Assembly (NCBI GenBank): GCA_022497155.1
Contig: MU385751.1
Coordinates: forward strand, 1 to 64,000
Reading direction: 5' to 3'
DNA length: 64,000 nt
From: Whalleya microplaca
Lineage: Eukaryota; Ascomycota; Sordariomycetes; Xylariales; Xylariaceae
Of this stretch, positions 1 to 13,716 are shown one piece after another; the first letter of the stretch is position 1, and each line of letters begins with the position of its first letter. Below the pieces are notes generated by a model. The model saw nothing but the letters and a program-made list of their open reading frames with translations, ran no database searches and was not told the DNA's origin. The translations under genes and the position numbers were made by a program.

Positions 1-2640
1 ATTAAATTATATTTAATATATATATATTAAAAAAGTCCTTTTTATTAGTTATATTTTTATTATTTTTATAATAAAAATGCGTGATTTTTAAAAATGGAAG
101 GAATAATTTGAGATTTTAGGCAGCCCTACTTTTTTAACTATTAGCCCTACTTTTTTTCGCTTAAATTCCAGTATTTATTTTAGTAGCTTTTTATAATATT
201 TTTAATTTTTTAATAATTATATTATAGTTATAATATTATTTCTAATCTTATTTTATTATTTCTAAAGGCCTAAAATAGGTATGCGACTATAGGATATACG
301 AATTAATTGTGAAATAATTAGTTTCTAATTAATTTTAGTATTATGTTTCCGGTTGTAAAGCGGCGTAAGCCGGATAATAAGCTTTTTACTAATCCGAATA
401 TTTAAAAGGCTCGGGAGCGAAAGAAAAATCTCGATTTTATAATTTTTAATATAGAAAAAGCCCGCTATAATTTAAAATAGGTAATTAAGCGATAATTCGA
501 TATTTGGTAAAAAAAAAATCTTATTATAATTAATCGCGAAGCCGAAATTTAGAAGCAAGCTATAATAATATAAGTCGAGATAGAGTAGTATATATTTAAT
601 TATTTTAGGATTATTTCTATTTTAATTTTTTTTAGTTCCGAAAAAAGAAAGCATTTTAATTAAGTCGCGCGGAAATATTCCGAGATTTCCGAAGGTTTCG
701 ATAATGGTAGCGCGGATTGGGTTAATATAAACGAAAGACTAGAAGAAAAGTACTACTTTTGTAACGAAGAGGATAACTTTAAGCGGTATAGCTTTACCGA
801 TTAATATTTTTATTTTTTTTTGCTAGTATATTTTTTATACCTAACTAAAAAAGATATTTTAAAACTTAATATATAAGTCTAAAAGATACGTTTAATATTT
901 AATTATTTCGCGATTATTTTATAATTTTCGCATATTTATAATTATTAAGTAATTTTTACTTTTTTAGGGAGGCCTTAAATTACTTTATATTAAGAAATTA
1001 AGCGAAAGCGACTTTTTTTTTTTGCTTATAGATAAATGGAATGTAGTAAAAGTAATAATTGAGTTTATTACTCGCGAACTTTTCCGCTTTCGAAAGTATA
1101 TAAACCTATATTTTTAAAAGAATGATAGCGAGAATGATATTAATATTAAGAATATGTAAAAAGTTACCTAAGAAATGAATCGACTAATAGTTATAAGTTA
1201 TTATAGGATTATTTTATAATTATTTTATTATTTTAATTTTTTTAGGGCGCTAAATATAAATTTTACCGTATATAAAAAGCTGGCTGGTATATTATTATCG
1301 ACATTTTGTATACGAAATTTTATTGGTATAAAAATTATTTTAGGTAGATATTAGACGTTATTAATTTTACTATCGCTAATAAAGATTGGTTTAAGATATT
1401 ATAAAACTAGTAGGTTATTTGGACGAAAGAAAAACTATATATATTTAAACCTATTTATATTTTTTTGTCTAAATTTTTTATATCGCTAAAAAAGAAACTT
1501 TTTTTATATTATTTATCCCGCTTTATGTTTTCCGATATTATAATTTGGAAACGATAATTTTTATTACGCTATATAGAGTAGAAAGATATCGGTATTATTT
1601 GCGGCATTCGGGCATTTCGTTTAAGTAAAATTGGGAATGGTATTTATTTTTGGCAATTTCGTTTATTGAAACTAGCTAAAATTAAACCTACTATAATTTT
1701 AAGGTACGTTATTAATGAAATAATTATAAAATAATCTAATATATTATAGCATTTATATTAGTAGGGTATATTTATATTTTAATTTTTATAGCAGCTTTTT
1801 TTTTAAAGTTACCGGATATAAAACTATTATTCGAATTAAATTAAAGAAGTTTTTAAATGTAGATTGGGTATCCGATATTTGTTTTTTTTCTGTTACGTAC
1901 CGTATTAGTTTCTTTAATTTCCGTTTTTATAAAAAGCTATTTAGTTCGATTTAAGGAATGTTATAAGAGATTATAAAATAGTTTTATAATAATATTGAAA
2001 AATTATCGAATCGTTATTTCCTATTATTCGGATATATAAGTAATTGGTCCGATAAAGATATTAAAACTATTATTTATGGACTAATTTATTATATTAGAGA
2101 ACTATTAAATAAGGCGTTTTCTAAAAAATTAATGTTTTTTATAATATTATTAAAAGAAAACTCGATTTCTATTATAGTTAGCCGCGCGTTAGAATTAGAG
2201 ACATTTAAATTAGGTCGGAAAAATATAGATAATAAAAAGCTTAATAGTTTCCCAGTTTTAGTTTGTTAGCCGGAACGTAATTAATTAGATACTAATAAGC
2301 TATAATAAAGTTAGTTTTTAATAATATTTAATTGCTTATAATTATTTTAATATTATTTTATTATATTAAAACTTATTTTTATAGGTAGCTATAATACGAT
2401 TAGTTGATATTTTGATTTTTTACGTGGGACTTAATAGGATTGAGTTTTTTTCGTGGGAGTTTTATAGGAGTCCTACGTATTTTTTAACTTGTAGGTGGGA
2501 CTATCGTGGGTAGTCCCATTAATTTTTATTGGTTTTATGGGACTTTTATGGGAAAAAAAAATTCCTATGGGAGTCTTACGGGACTATGGGACTAACCCCG
2601 TGGGTGGGACTTGTATAGGTCTAACTTATTATGGCCTGGT
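1..2640. mobile_element. RIP-degraded transposon remnant, possibly hAT-like
   Basis: The stretch is extremely AT-rich and has no open frame. In a hand count of 1201-1800 I find about 6 CpA, 15 TpG and 18 CpG, so CpA is rarer than CpG, which is the footprint of RIP (CpA to TpA) in ascomycete repeats. Several intron-like ends (runs of T followed by TAG) suggest a former spliced gene. Near 1270-1440 a broken frame carries W, Y and KDW spacing that loosely resembles the C-terminal part of hAT transposases. From about 2420 to 2625 TGGGACT/GTGGGAC motifs recur in both orientations, like subterminal repeats of a DNA transposon. The left end lies outside the window and no target-site duplication can be checked. 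Transposon remnant: fairly sure; hAT family: weak. Confidence 0.6.
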
Positions 2641-3201
2641 AGCTTTCCTTAACTACCATTCATCTTCGTAGGCATCATTTCTTATCTAATTTCTTCTGTC
2701 ATAAGCCTTATTTCACCTTGGCCAGATGAATTGGTGCGTGCTAAAAGCCCTCTTCGCTATATTCTATTTATCCATTAATATAGAGAATATTCCATTTCAA
2801 GAGCCTTGTGAATCACCGTAGCGACATCTTAGTTACTGTTCTCTTGGTCTCTCCCGACTCATTTGATTGTAGCCACAAATTGGGTTCGATTAATCACCTA
2901 ATCAGTGGCATTCACTTTCAGGCCCCCTAGATGTGTTGCTTGATGTTACTATGTATAACAGGCAATCCTGAAGTAGCCCGGTAATCGGTCGGCAGATGCC
3001 CTGGATGGCTGCTTGTGGGCCAAGCCACATTCCATTGGCGGAAATGACAGCTGATCTCTGATCCTGGCAATCACGTCATCACCAATTGAGCATTTCGAGG
3101 TTTATATTAAGACACGTTGAACCAGGATATATTTATCAACTAAGGATGTGAATGCATGCTGCGTATTTGTATTAAGAACGGGTGTCACCCCACTGGAACT
3201 T
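2641..3201. other. Intergenic, 5' region of the sugar transporter
   Basis: Base composition returns to normal after the AT-rich repeat. A TATA-like tatattta lies near 3127. No gene was recognised. Confidence 0.5.
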
Positions 3202-5080
3202 ATGGAAGAGACTCAACTTCTCCTCCGAAGAACTAGTGAGAGCGAACAATCACGTCCAACAACCGAGATGAAGGGGACAACGCTCGGAAATATTCGTGCT
3301 TACTGGCTGGGCTCTGTTGTGTGTATGGGCGGGTTCCTGTTTGGATATGATAGCGGGATGTAAGTATCTCAGGCCTGAACGAGTTCAATCGACTGACACA
3401 CTGTAGCGTTGGTTAGTACATGCGGCATCATGTATCATTCTGTACAAGATAATCATATTGACTTTGAATGTTAACAGGCGGAGTTTTGACTCTAGAATCT
3501 TTCCAGACCGATTATCGTTATGGAAGCAATAACCAGACACGTACAAATTCACTCTCTGTTGGGCTTCAGCAACTCGGGGCGTTCGTGGCTTGCTTCGTTG
3601 CGTGGCCTCTGACCGACAAACTCGGGAGGAAGAAAATACTGATGCTGTCCTCCTTCGTCTTCTGTATTGGCGCAATAATCCAGACTATCAACACACACTC
3701 ACTAGCTGCTTTTTACCTTGCACGATTAATATCTGGGGTTGGGCTTGGCGTAGCAACTGTGGTCGTGCCAATGTTCAACAGTGAGATGATGCCGAAGGAA
3801 ATTCGTGCTCAGGTGGGATCTTTCTTTCAGTGGTTTTACACCTTCGTAAGTTTTCTAACTTATTTTCGTACGGGTGGAAATGGGGCTTCCTAACTTTATA
3901 AGGGCATATTTATGTCATATTGGGTTGACTACGGTGTTGCTAGAGGCATCGCAAACACGGAGCCCGCGCAGTGGCAGATACCAATAGGCCTTCAACTCGC
4001 ACCTGCAGCTTTACTTGGCCTAGGTATGCTGACTGTAAAAGAAAGCACGCGGTGGTTGACGAAAAAGGGCCGGCATGAGGAGGCTTGGGAAAGTCTTCAG
4101 TGGATCCGAGCTGATAGTTCCCAAGCAACTGTCGATGAAATGGAAGAGATACGATTTGGGGTTGAAGCAGAAACCCTTGCAACCGAGGGCTTCCAACTGA
4201 AAGGTTAGACACATATGTATTACTGGAGAGAGCCTATCCACTACTAATTCATTACCCAAGAACTTTTACAGAGAGAGAACTTTAAACGAGTTCTTGCAGC
4301 CTTCGCGATCTTTACCGCACAACAGGCGACTGGGGCAACTGCATTTGCGTATTTCGGCTCGCAGTACTTTAAACTCATTGTTGGAAATGAAGAACAGAGC
4401 CTTTTGTTGACGGCTATATTCGGTGCCGTGAAGGTCGTAGCTTGTGGCGTGTTTGTACTCTGGTTCTCGGAACGACTTTCACGCCGTCAGGTTCTTGTTG
4501 GGGGAGCTGCCTCTATGGCTGCTTGTCAGATTGCAACAGCAGCAGTCGTGAAAAACTTCCCGGCACCAGCACCCGAAGACTCTTCAGTGGTGCCTTCGGG
4601 AATTGCTACAATTGCTCTCATTTACCTATTCGTCATCATCTATAACTTTAGTTGGGGCCCGATGCCGTGGCCATACGTTTCGGAGTCAGTCAGCCTATAG
4701 ACCTAAATTATGGAGGAAATCAATGATGAGCTAATAATTGACATAGGATCTTCTCTACACGGATCCGCGAGCCTGGTGTCGCTATTGGTGTCGCTTCCCA
4801 GTGGCTTTTCAATTTCGTCTTTTCATTGACTACTCCGTACATGATTGACAATATGGGCTGGGCAACTTTCTTACTCTGGGGTAAGTATCTGAATTATACA
4901 ATTAAAAATCGTATGTTAACGACGTTAGGTATCTTCGATGTAGTAATCGCGATTCTTGCATTTGGGTTCCTGACGGAGACTAGGGGGCTGTCACTTGAGA
5001 CTATTGCAAATCAGCGTTTCAAAGCCGGTGATTTGTCTAAGGATCGAGCACCTAAGAGCGAACATGTAGATGTAGTATAA
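3202..5080 (+). CDS. MFS sugar transporter (hexose/pentose family)
   Basis: Proton-coupled sugar importer of the plasma membrane, 508 aa. Exons: 3202-3359, 3407-3411, 3478-3845, 3903-4203, 4276-4684, 4747-4880, 4929-5080; all phases agree. Exon 2 is only 5 nt (CGTTG) and supplies the residues that complete the motif GYDSGIVGGVL after TM1. Other family marks are DKLGRKK between TM2 and TM3, KESTRWL (usually PESPRWL) after TM6, WPYVSE and the TETRGLSLE motif near the C terminus. The ATG at 3202 is the first ATG in frame with exon 1; 3268 is an alternative. The GH43 gene starts 350 bp downstream on the same strand, which suggests uptake of sugars released from plant polysaccharide. The substrate cannot be read from sequence. 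Confidence 0.9.
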
Positions 5081-5429
5081 CCGCGAAATAAATGTATCCA
5101 GCCCCCCATAATCATGCTTAGCTGTTTCGGCGGATGTTTTCTTCCCTTATTGAAATGCTCAGCCAAGGGGTCCAAGTCATTAGAGGCACAGCCACTAAGT
5201 TGGAGCACTCGGCTTGGTACTGACCAAACATCTCTAGATACATACAAGTACCAAGAACTACATTACCCAGCCATTTTAGCCGGCAATGCGATCGCGGTTG
5301 GAGATGCGGGGTGTCATTTTGTGCATACGGCGTCTAGGTGTAAGATAACTCCCAAATGCGAGGGTTTATTTAAGAGGATACCAGTGATAATTGGAATGCA
5401 CAACTGCGATATTGAATTGAAACTCTATA

Positions 5430-7710
<2,281 letters not shown>

Positions 7711-7764
7711 CCCATAGTACAACTTCGTAGAATGAAGGTCAGATAAGGCGGTATATGTTAAGAT

Positions 7765-7906
7765 ACGCCCTATGAGGCTGGGAGTGGTACGAGCCTACGT
7801 ATGGCTACCGCCCATACATCTTTATATAAGGGGCTCTGCCACCTTACTGAAGCATCATGTTGCACTAGTCAAGCCAATATATACTCCTCATTACTTTGTC
7901 CCATAT
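7765..7906 (+). repeat. LTR-like dispersed repeat, copy A
   Basis: About 140 bp, alignable nearly end to end with 32369-32512. Shared landmarks in the same order are ACGCCCTAT, GCCTACGTATGGC, a TATA-like TATATAAGG, GGCTCTGCCACCTT, TTGCACTA.TCAAG and ACTCCTCATTACTTTGTCCCAT. Many differences are transitions, as RIP would leave. The TATA element and the position of the conserved blocks resemble a solo LTR, but no internal retroelement region, terminal TG..CA or target duplication is proven. The rest of the spacer 7711-8343 shows no gene. Confidence 0.6.
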
Positions 7907-8343
7907 TTGCAGTATAAATAAACACATTATGGGCTTTTCGAGTAGTATATATATTTATAAGCTGACTATGAACTTTAAAAGTTGATGTTTGATGAACGTA
8001 AACCTCAATAACTCGCAAGTGCATCTGTTATACAAACAATATTGCACTACCGTACAGCACTTATGCAAGAAACAAAAACTATTGATAATATTGTTATTCT
8101 GTAGTAGTCTTTACAACATACGAGTCAACCGAAAATGCTGTGGGAATGGTTGCGTATGGTGGGACACTTTCTAGGTGTAAGTATTTGTTCGTTTGTACCT
8201 TAAAGTCATTCTATTTAGAAAAAGGAAGCAAAGGTTTGCCTCGGCTAGGATGTGCCGGATTTGTTCTCAGACACCCAAATGTAGAAAAATTCTGGATTTG
8301 TTAAAAGGGGGATCTGGTCATTACCTACCGTTAATCCATATGA

Positions 8344-9915
8344 CTAGAGGTTGTGCCGATGAATCCTTCTAGTGAATAACTCGCGAACTCGCGTAGTACT
8401 CCCAATTGCCCCTAATGACAACATAGCACCAGCGAACAAGATCAAGATACCATAGCTTGTCCCGTAACTCCTCGGCCACCCAACCATCCCGTCGTCTCCA
8501 ACAAGTATCAATTTCTCACTTATAGGCCCACTGGCAATGCTGCCGATGCCTCTTGAGGCCGCTGCAAATCCCCATACCACACCTAAATCAGCGTGGGGGC
8601 TCCGCTTCTGGATTTCGAGACTTATGCCAACCCAAGTTGAACTCCAGCCTCCAGCAAACATACCATAGAGAAATGCAAAGGCGCATAAGGCGCCGAAGTT
8701 GCCCGCAAATCCCCAGGCAAAGAAGACTGCAGCGGCAGCACCTAGAGACAGAAACAACAGCGACACCGAGACGTGATATTTATCAACTAAATACCCCGTG
8801 CAAATCGCACCGATCACAGTCGCCGCGTTGTACAGAGACAGCATGCCAGCTGCATCTAGAGATGAAGCACCAAATCGCTCAGCAAAGGCTAGGACATTGT
8901 TAGCAGGCTTAAAAAGGGGTATAGGGGAAGACTACTTACATGGGAGATGGATGCCTGGTAAAAAGTTTCCAAGTGCTTGAAAGATATTGCCGGCTTGAAG
9001 GATGCTGAATATTGGCGTGGCAACGAAGGACAGAGTACCGAGATCTGAGTTGTTGATGCCGTGTGACTGGATGCGTGGGCGGAGAAAGTAGATCGCTGGC
9101 ACAGAGAGTACAGCTACAGCAATAAACCAAGCTATCAGCATAGTCTGGTGTCCGTATTTATTGAGGCCCCATGTCATGAGAACACTACTCCGGCTGTTAA
9201 TAGACTTATTATCTAAGATCTTGCGTGCTCACCCACGGAATGATTATCCCACCCATTCCAGCGCCGCTCTCTTGGATTCCAAAGGCGAGGCCCTTCCGCT
9301 CGATAAACCATTCATTCAAATATTGTATAGTAATTGTGTTGACAACGCTGGCACCAAGCCCATAGAGGACGCCCTGAGTCAAGAGTAAATGCCATATTTT
9401 GTAAGCAAATGCTGAAGCAAGCAGAGCTAGGCATGTAGTGATTGCCCCAATAATGAGAGCTATCCGCCTGTAGTGTTGATACCGCTGGAATATGATAAAC
9501 GCTATAGGTGATGATAAGTAGAGAATACCCTAATACTGAATGTCAGGCTTGAAGAATGAATAGAAGGAGCTGTCAACTCACCAATGCGGTAGTTCCGACG
9601 GCTGGCAAGCCAGTAGGATGGTCAGAAAATGGAGGATTTGAGGAGTAGTAGCTTTGAAATACTCCATAAGAGAAAGGAAAACCTGTAAATCATTTAGATT
9701 TGGTCTAAGATTGACACCAGAAGAAAATATCCCCTATTTTACTTACCCCAAGTCAACGCAATCATAAGAAAGCAACCAACCCAGAGAAAAAGCCATGCAT
9801 GTTTGCCACGATCAGGCTCTGGATAGGCATGAGCAAGGCTTCTATGCTCATATTCTCCTAGGTTCTCAAGCTCAATCGTTTCGGCCCTGGGTCCTCCGTT
9901 CTCATTTGGTCTCAT
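8344..9915 (-). CDS. MFS transporter, monocarboxylate-transporter (MCT/MCH) type
   Basis: Twelve-helix membrane transporter, 450 aa, resembling fungal monocarboxylate-permease-like proteins. Minus-strand exons: 9915-9747, 9682-9582, 9529-9237, 9184-8940, 8888-8344. The N terminus is polar and cytosolic; TM1 contains FPFSYGVFQSYY, followed by GVLYGLGASVVN and EWFIERKGLAFGIQESGAGMGG, a typical MCT stretch. The third intron uses a GTGGGT donor at 9236 with acceptor at 9185; the more consensus-looking donor 3 nt further on breaks the frame, so this choice is inferred from frame and from alignment of NKYGHQTML with the usual NKYGY.T segment. The gene converges on the GH43 gene. Substrate unknown. 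Confidence 0.85.
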
Positions 9916-11126
9916 GGCTATGACGATTCGACGATGTCTCTAGAGGTGTCAAAGCTTGTGAAGAACTCCAAAATTAAATATGCGGACCTGTTCAGTTTCG
10001 CTTGGGCAAGAGAGTAACTTAAGACGATAGGATCTTTGCTAACGTGATATGATGCAATCCAGCGTATTCGAGTGTAAAAGGTTAACCTGTGACGGGTGGT
10101 TGCAAAGTGCGTTACACTAAATATACTGACATTTTGATCACGCCAAGATGGCTTGTTGAGGGGTAAGTAGAGGCCCCATCGAAGACAGCAAAGAGATCCA
10201 TCAACTTAGGGCTTGCGGCGGGTAGGAGCGGTGTAATATAATAAAACCTTAGACTATCTATGGTATAGCTAACTTAGACTACTTTGGAGTTAACTTAACT
10301 CGAATACCAGACTATAGAGAGCTATCCCGACTTCTCTATTCCCCTTCCTGGTAGTTTTCATCTTTGATAGACGCCTTCGTGGCTGTTGCATACCTCCCTG
10401 GAGCTTCCCTATATGCCGTTTTCGCCGTCTTCTTCCCTTCGCTTAGGTTCCGTTTTCGCTACCCAGTTTAGCTGCCGCTGCTTATGCATAGCCATTACTA
10501 ATTAGGGAGCAAGGAGACGTACTGTATACATGACGCTTTGATTAGGTTAATGTCTTAGCCAAGGTTGTGGGTCTTATATGAGATAATGCGGAAGTCCAAT
10601 TCTGTCAGTCTATATATTTTATACTAAATTAGAAAAAACATCCACTCAGCCAAGAACATGAGGTGATGCACTAAAAACGCTGTACATAGAGGAATAAAAA
10701 GGCTGTCGCTATTACTAGAACCAAGAACCATTAGAAATCAAGACCTGTGGTAACGGCTTCGTTACGAGAATCTGCTATCAGCCCAGGAGCTACAAATGAA
10801 GCAAGGAATGTTATCAATGCTTAAAGCTTCTTAGGTACAGTTCTATTAATAGATATCAAGCATGCGAATCTCTCCTATTCCATATCTTCATCCGACGGAC
10901 ATTTCGCCAACTCGAAATTCCACGAACGACAATGCAATTATTCGTTTGCGTGGGCATCATTGTAGTAATGAATCTATGATGTCGATTAGTCTCATTGCTT
11001 AACATTACCAGTACCTAAGTATGGTGCTGCGTAAGGACCCAGCTTACGGTCTGATCGGCACATCCAGCAGGAGTGTCATATGCATATGCTATTTCGTATT
11101 TAGGAGTCAGTAAATGTTCTCTTCTG
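9916..11126. other. Intergenic, no gene seen
   Basis: Upstream region of the MCT-type transporter and downstream region of the secreted protein at 11127. No frame of interest. The stretch 10220-10500 is pyrimidine-rich and could be an old LTR fragment, but I cannot show it. Confidence 0.4.
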
Positions 11127-11740
11127 TCATGCCTGGGAGTTATCGGGAGTCCGGTCTAGAGTAAAAGGGCAGGAATATGATTTTGAAGTCGTGCCTCGGA
11201 GGTAAATCACGCCTTTGACAAAATGGAGAGGAAAACAATAGACCGACCTCCTGTGTTGATGAACAAAGCCTGATCCGCACACACCAACCACGCCGCGAGG
11301 TTCTGGCGCTGAATCTCTGGTGTACTCCACGTCAATGCATCGCCTTGAAATTCGAATGTCCCGAACGTGTTTTCGGTCGTATTAAACCATGTAGACAGTG
11401 TCCTCTGCGTCAAGTCGGTCGGCTTTTCCACATTCAGGTAAAGCGGCTCGGAACCTTCGCCTGTGTTGGCGACGAGCTGGCCATCCACGACGTTGTGTTG
11501 GCCTGCGGTCGTGTAGCTATCGAGAATCGCCGTGCCGGGAGTATTGGCTGGCTTAGTCTGTAGATACTTGTGAAAGTTTGGGGCAGCAACAGCGCGAACC
11601 CAATACCAGCCCGACTGTAATGTGTCGCCAGGTCCCGAGGAGCCTTGCCTTGGTACCTTAGGTTCAGACCGTGAAATTGCAAAAGCCGTTGCAGTTGATG
11701 CTATGACTCCAACTGACACAAATAGCTTAGCGAACAACAT
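11127..11740 (-). CDS. Small secreted protein, unknown function
   Basis: Signal peptide over about residues 1-20 (MLFAKLFVSVGVIASTATAFA), then a mature domain with SGWYWVRAV, NFHKYLQT, GQHNVVDGQL, LSTWFNTTENTFGTF and LVCADQALFIN. I know this pattern from secreted ascomycete proteins without an assigned role. The first exon runs 11740-11248. The natural continuation, VIYLRGTT..SYSC, lies in another frame at 11213-11127 and would need a 34-nt intron (11214-11247, GTCGGT..CAAAG), which is shorter than fungal introns normally are. Either that intron is real, or a small indel has shifted the tail and the protein now stops at 11207. The 5' exon is well supported; the 3' end is uncertain. Confidence 0.65.
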
Positions 11741-13164
11741 CTTGAATCGATTTCCAACAATGGCTATGTGAGTTAGCGTTAAAAGCTTTACAAATGATGG
11801 AGATATACTTGAGTAGACGTTCACTAAGAATCAGAGGAAAAGACAGGGATCATAAGTGGCATCATTAAAGCACTGGACCCGAGAGACATTTATCTAACGT
11901 CTTTTTCTTGACATATTTCTACTTCCATAATTAGTGGCTCACCACAAGAAAGCAGGACAATAAACCTAGATTCCGCCATCCATATATGGCCTTGACCACT
12001 ATATATGGACAGGGAAATATGGGAATTTCTGCCGAAGAGGCTTTCGCCGACCATTTAGCCTAAGTTGGGCCTTGAAAAGTTTACCATTCTAGGAAAATAA
12101 CGTCGGTGATAATTATAGGCTAGGGAAATGTTCACTGAAACATCCGAATCGCTATTAATCCATATCACGTGTGGTCTGTTCCTCGTATGCTCTTGCTCGC
12201 GTGAAAATATAACTTGGAGGTATCGGGCATCTAGTCCCTAATCTCGCTCCACGCTAGCTTTGGATACTTTTGCTATTTACGACAAAGGCAACACAGAAAA
12301 CTGCTGTGATATCTATGAGATTACTTTTTTGTTCTTACTATTGACCATAACCTTTTCACTAGCCATGGACATATGGACTTTAGGAGGATCATGAATCCGA
12401 TTGGTACCGTGGGCTTCATCCTTGAAGAACAGATCAGGTGGTATCGACGTACGAGTCAGCAACTTTGAAACAAACCCACCAATACCACTGTTGTCTTACT
12501 TAAGTCTCTCTAGTTCTGGGAATTCTATCTAACTGTCGATGTTGAATGAGACGGAAATTATAGGTATCATAGTAGTTATTAGGGCAGTGTCCTGGCTTAC
12601 ATAGCCACACGTGGGGTGTTAACCAACCACCCTGTCTCTAAGTCAACATCCAAAAGCCTAGTCCAACGACCAGTAGCGAGTCCTTTTCCGTCAAAAGATC
12701 ACCAACATCTAATATCCAAGCCGCTTCCCCTAGATATTCTGTCCCCGAAGAGCCCGAAGTCGCTTCGTGCAGCACCGATAAAAACAAACATGAGAAACTT
12801 TGACGGAATTTATACAGACTTATATACATAGGTCACTTACGTCTTCTGTGTGCTTGTGGAATTAATAATGTTCTCGCAAGAAGTTATATTCTGTGTCTGA
12901 TGCATTACGTCTGACAAGATTGTGGCATCAGCCGTACTAGGTCTTCGGATGTAATTCTATATACGCATAAAAATGAGGATTCTAGGACCAAATTCTGTAT
13001 CATGACATACGAAACCTATAACTTGGTCTATTTATTGCATTAAATTAAATTGACAACCTAGAATACTTTGATCCAGTCAACTGGGTGCCCCCTGAAACCT
13101 GAACCCGATACGCAGATATAACGATCGCATACTTCTATAAACTCCGACAGTTGCCCGGTTTCCC
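11741..13164. other. Intergenic, no gene seen
   Basis: Moderately AT-rich spacer. Short frames near 12616-12831 exist on both strands but have no recognisable content or splice context. Confidence 0.4.
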
Positions 13165-13716
13165 TTATTCCCTGGCAGCGAAGCAGTTATTTGGACGAGT
13201 AGCGACCAGAGTGAGATCATTATGGAGCAGCTCACTGCTGGCACGAAAATATGTGTCGATAGCAGGTAGAACGCGGCCGCATCTCACCTCATTTATCTGT
13301 GAGATAATGCTATTTACTTGCTTCCTCGATAGGCTCGCTCCATGATTGGAAAGAATGGTGAGACCGTCAACAACGAACTGAAAGGTGCCTTGATCGACGA
13401 GGATATTATTCGCGACGATTACAGCTCGATTTGGAGATGATGGCGCGAGGAATTGTTGATCAAGGACACCCTTGTGGATAAGTTCATCTTTCTCGGCGCT
13501 GAGAGCAACGGTGGCGTGTTCAACAAGATGGTGACCGGAAAGAGAAGAGGCAGCTGATAAGAACTGCGAGACCTTGCTCGTGTCGGCGGACCATTTGTTT
13601 GCTGCATTGCCGATTTTGACGGTGGGAATTTGACCAGCGGCGGATATAGGAGCTTCGTATGAGGCAGAGGGGAACAAAAGAAGGCAGAAGTGTGCTATAG
13701 TAGTGTAATGATGCAT
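13165..13716 (-). CDS. Small secreted protein, unknown function
   Basis: Single-exon frame of 183 aa starting at ATG 13716, followed by a hydrophobic leader of about 20 residues. The mature part is predicted mainly helical, with IGNAANKWSADTSKVSQFL, HATVALSAEKDELIHKGVLDQQF, ANNILVDQGTFQFVVDGL and NEVRCGRVLPAIDTYF. I recognise this arrangement from uncharacterised secreted ascomycete proteins, in which a single Cys precedes VLPAID.YF; I know of no tested function. The frame also stays open upstream to 13824, but the start at 13716 gives the expected leader. The last 20 residues after TYFRASSELL look unconserved. No partner gene is evident nearby. Confidence 0.6.
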   Translation of the reverse strand: MHHYTTIAHFCLLLFPSASYEAPISAAGQIPTVKIGNAANKWSADTSKVSQFLSAASSLSGHHLVEHATVALSAEKDELIHKGVLDQQFLAPSSPNRAVIVANNILVDQGTFQFVVDGLTILSNHGASLSRKQVNSIISQINEVRCGRVLPAIDTYFRASSELLHNDLTLVATRPNNCFAARE

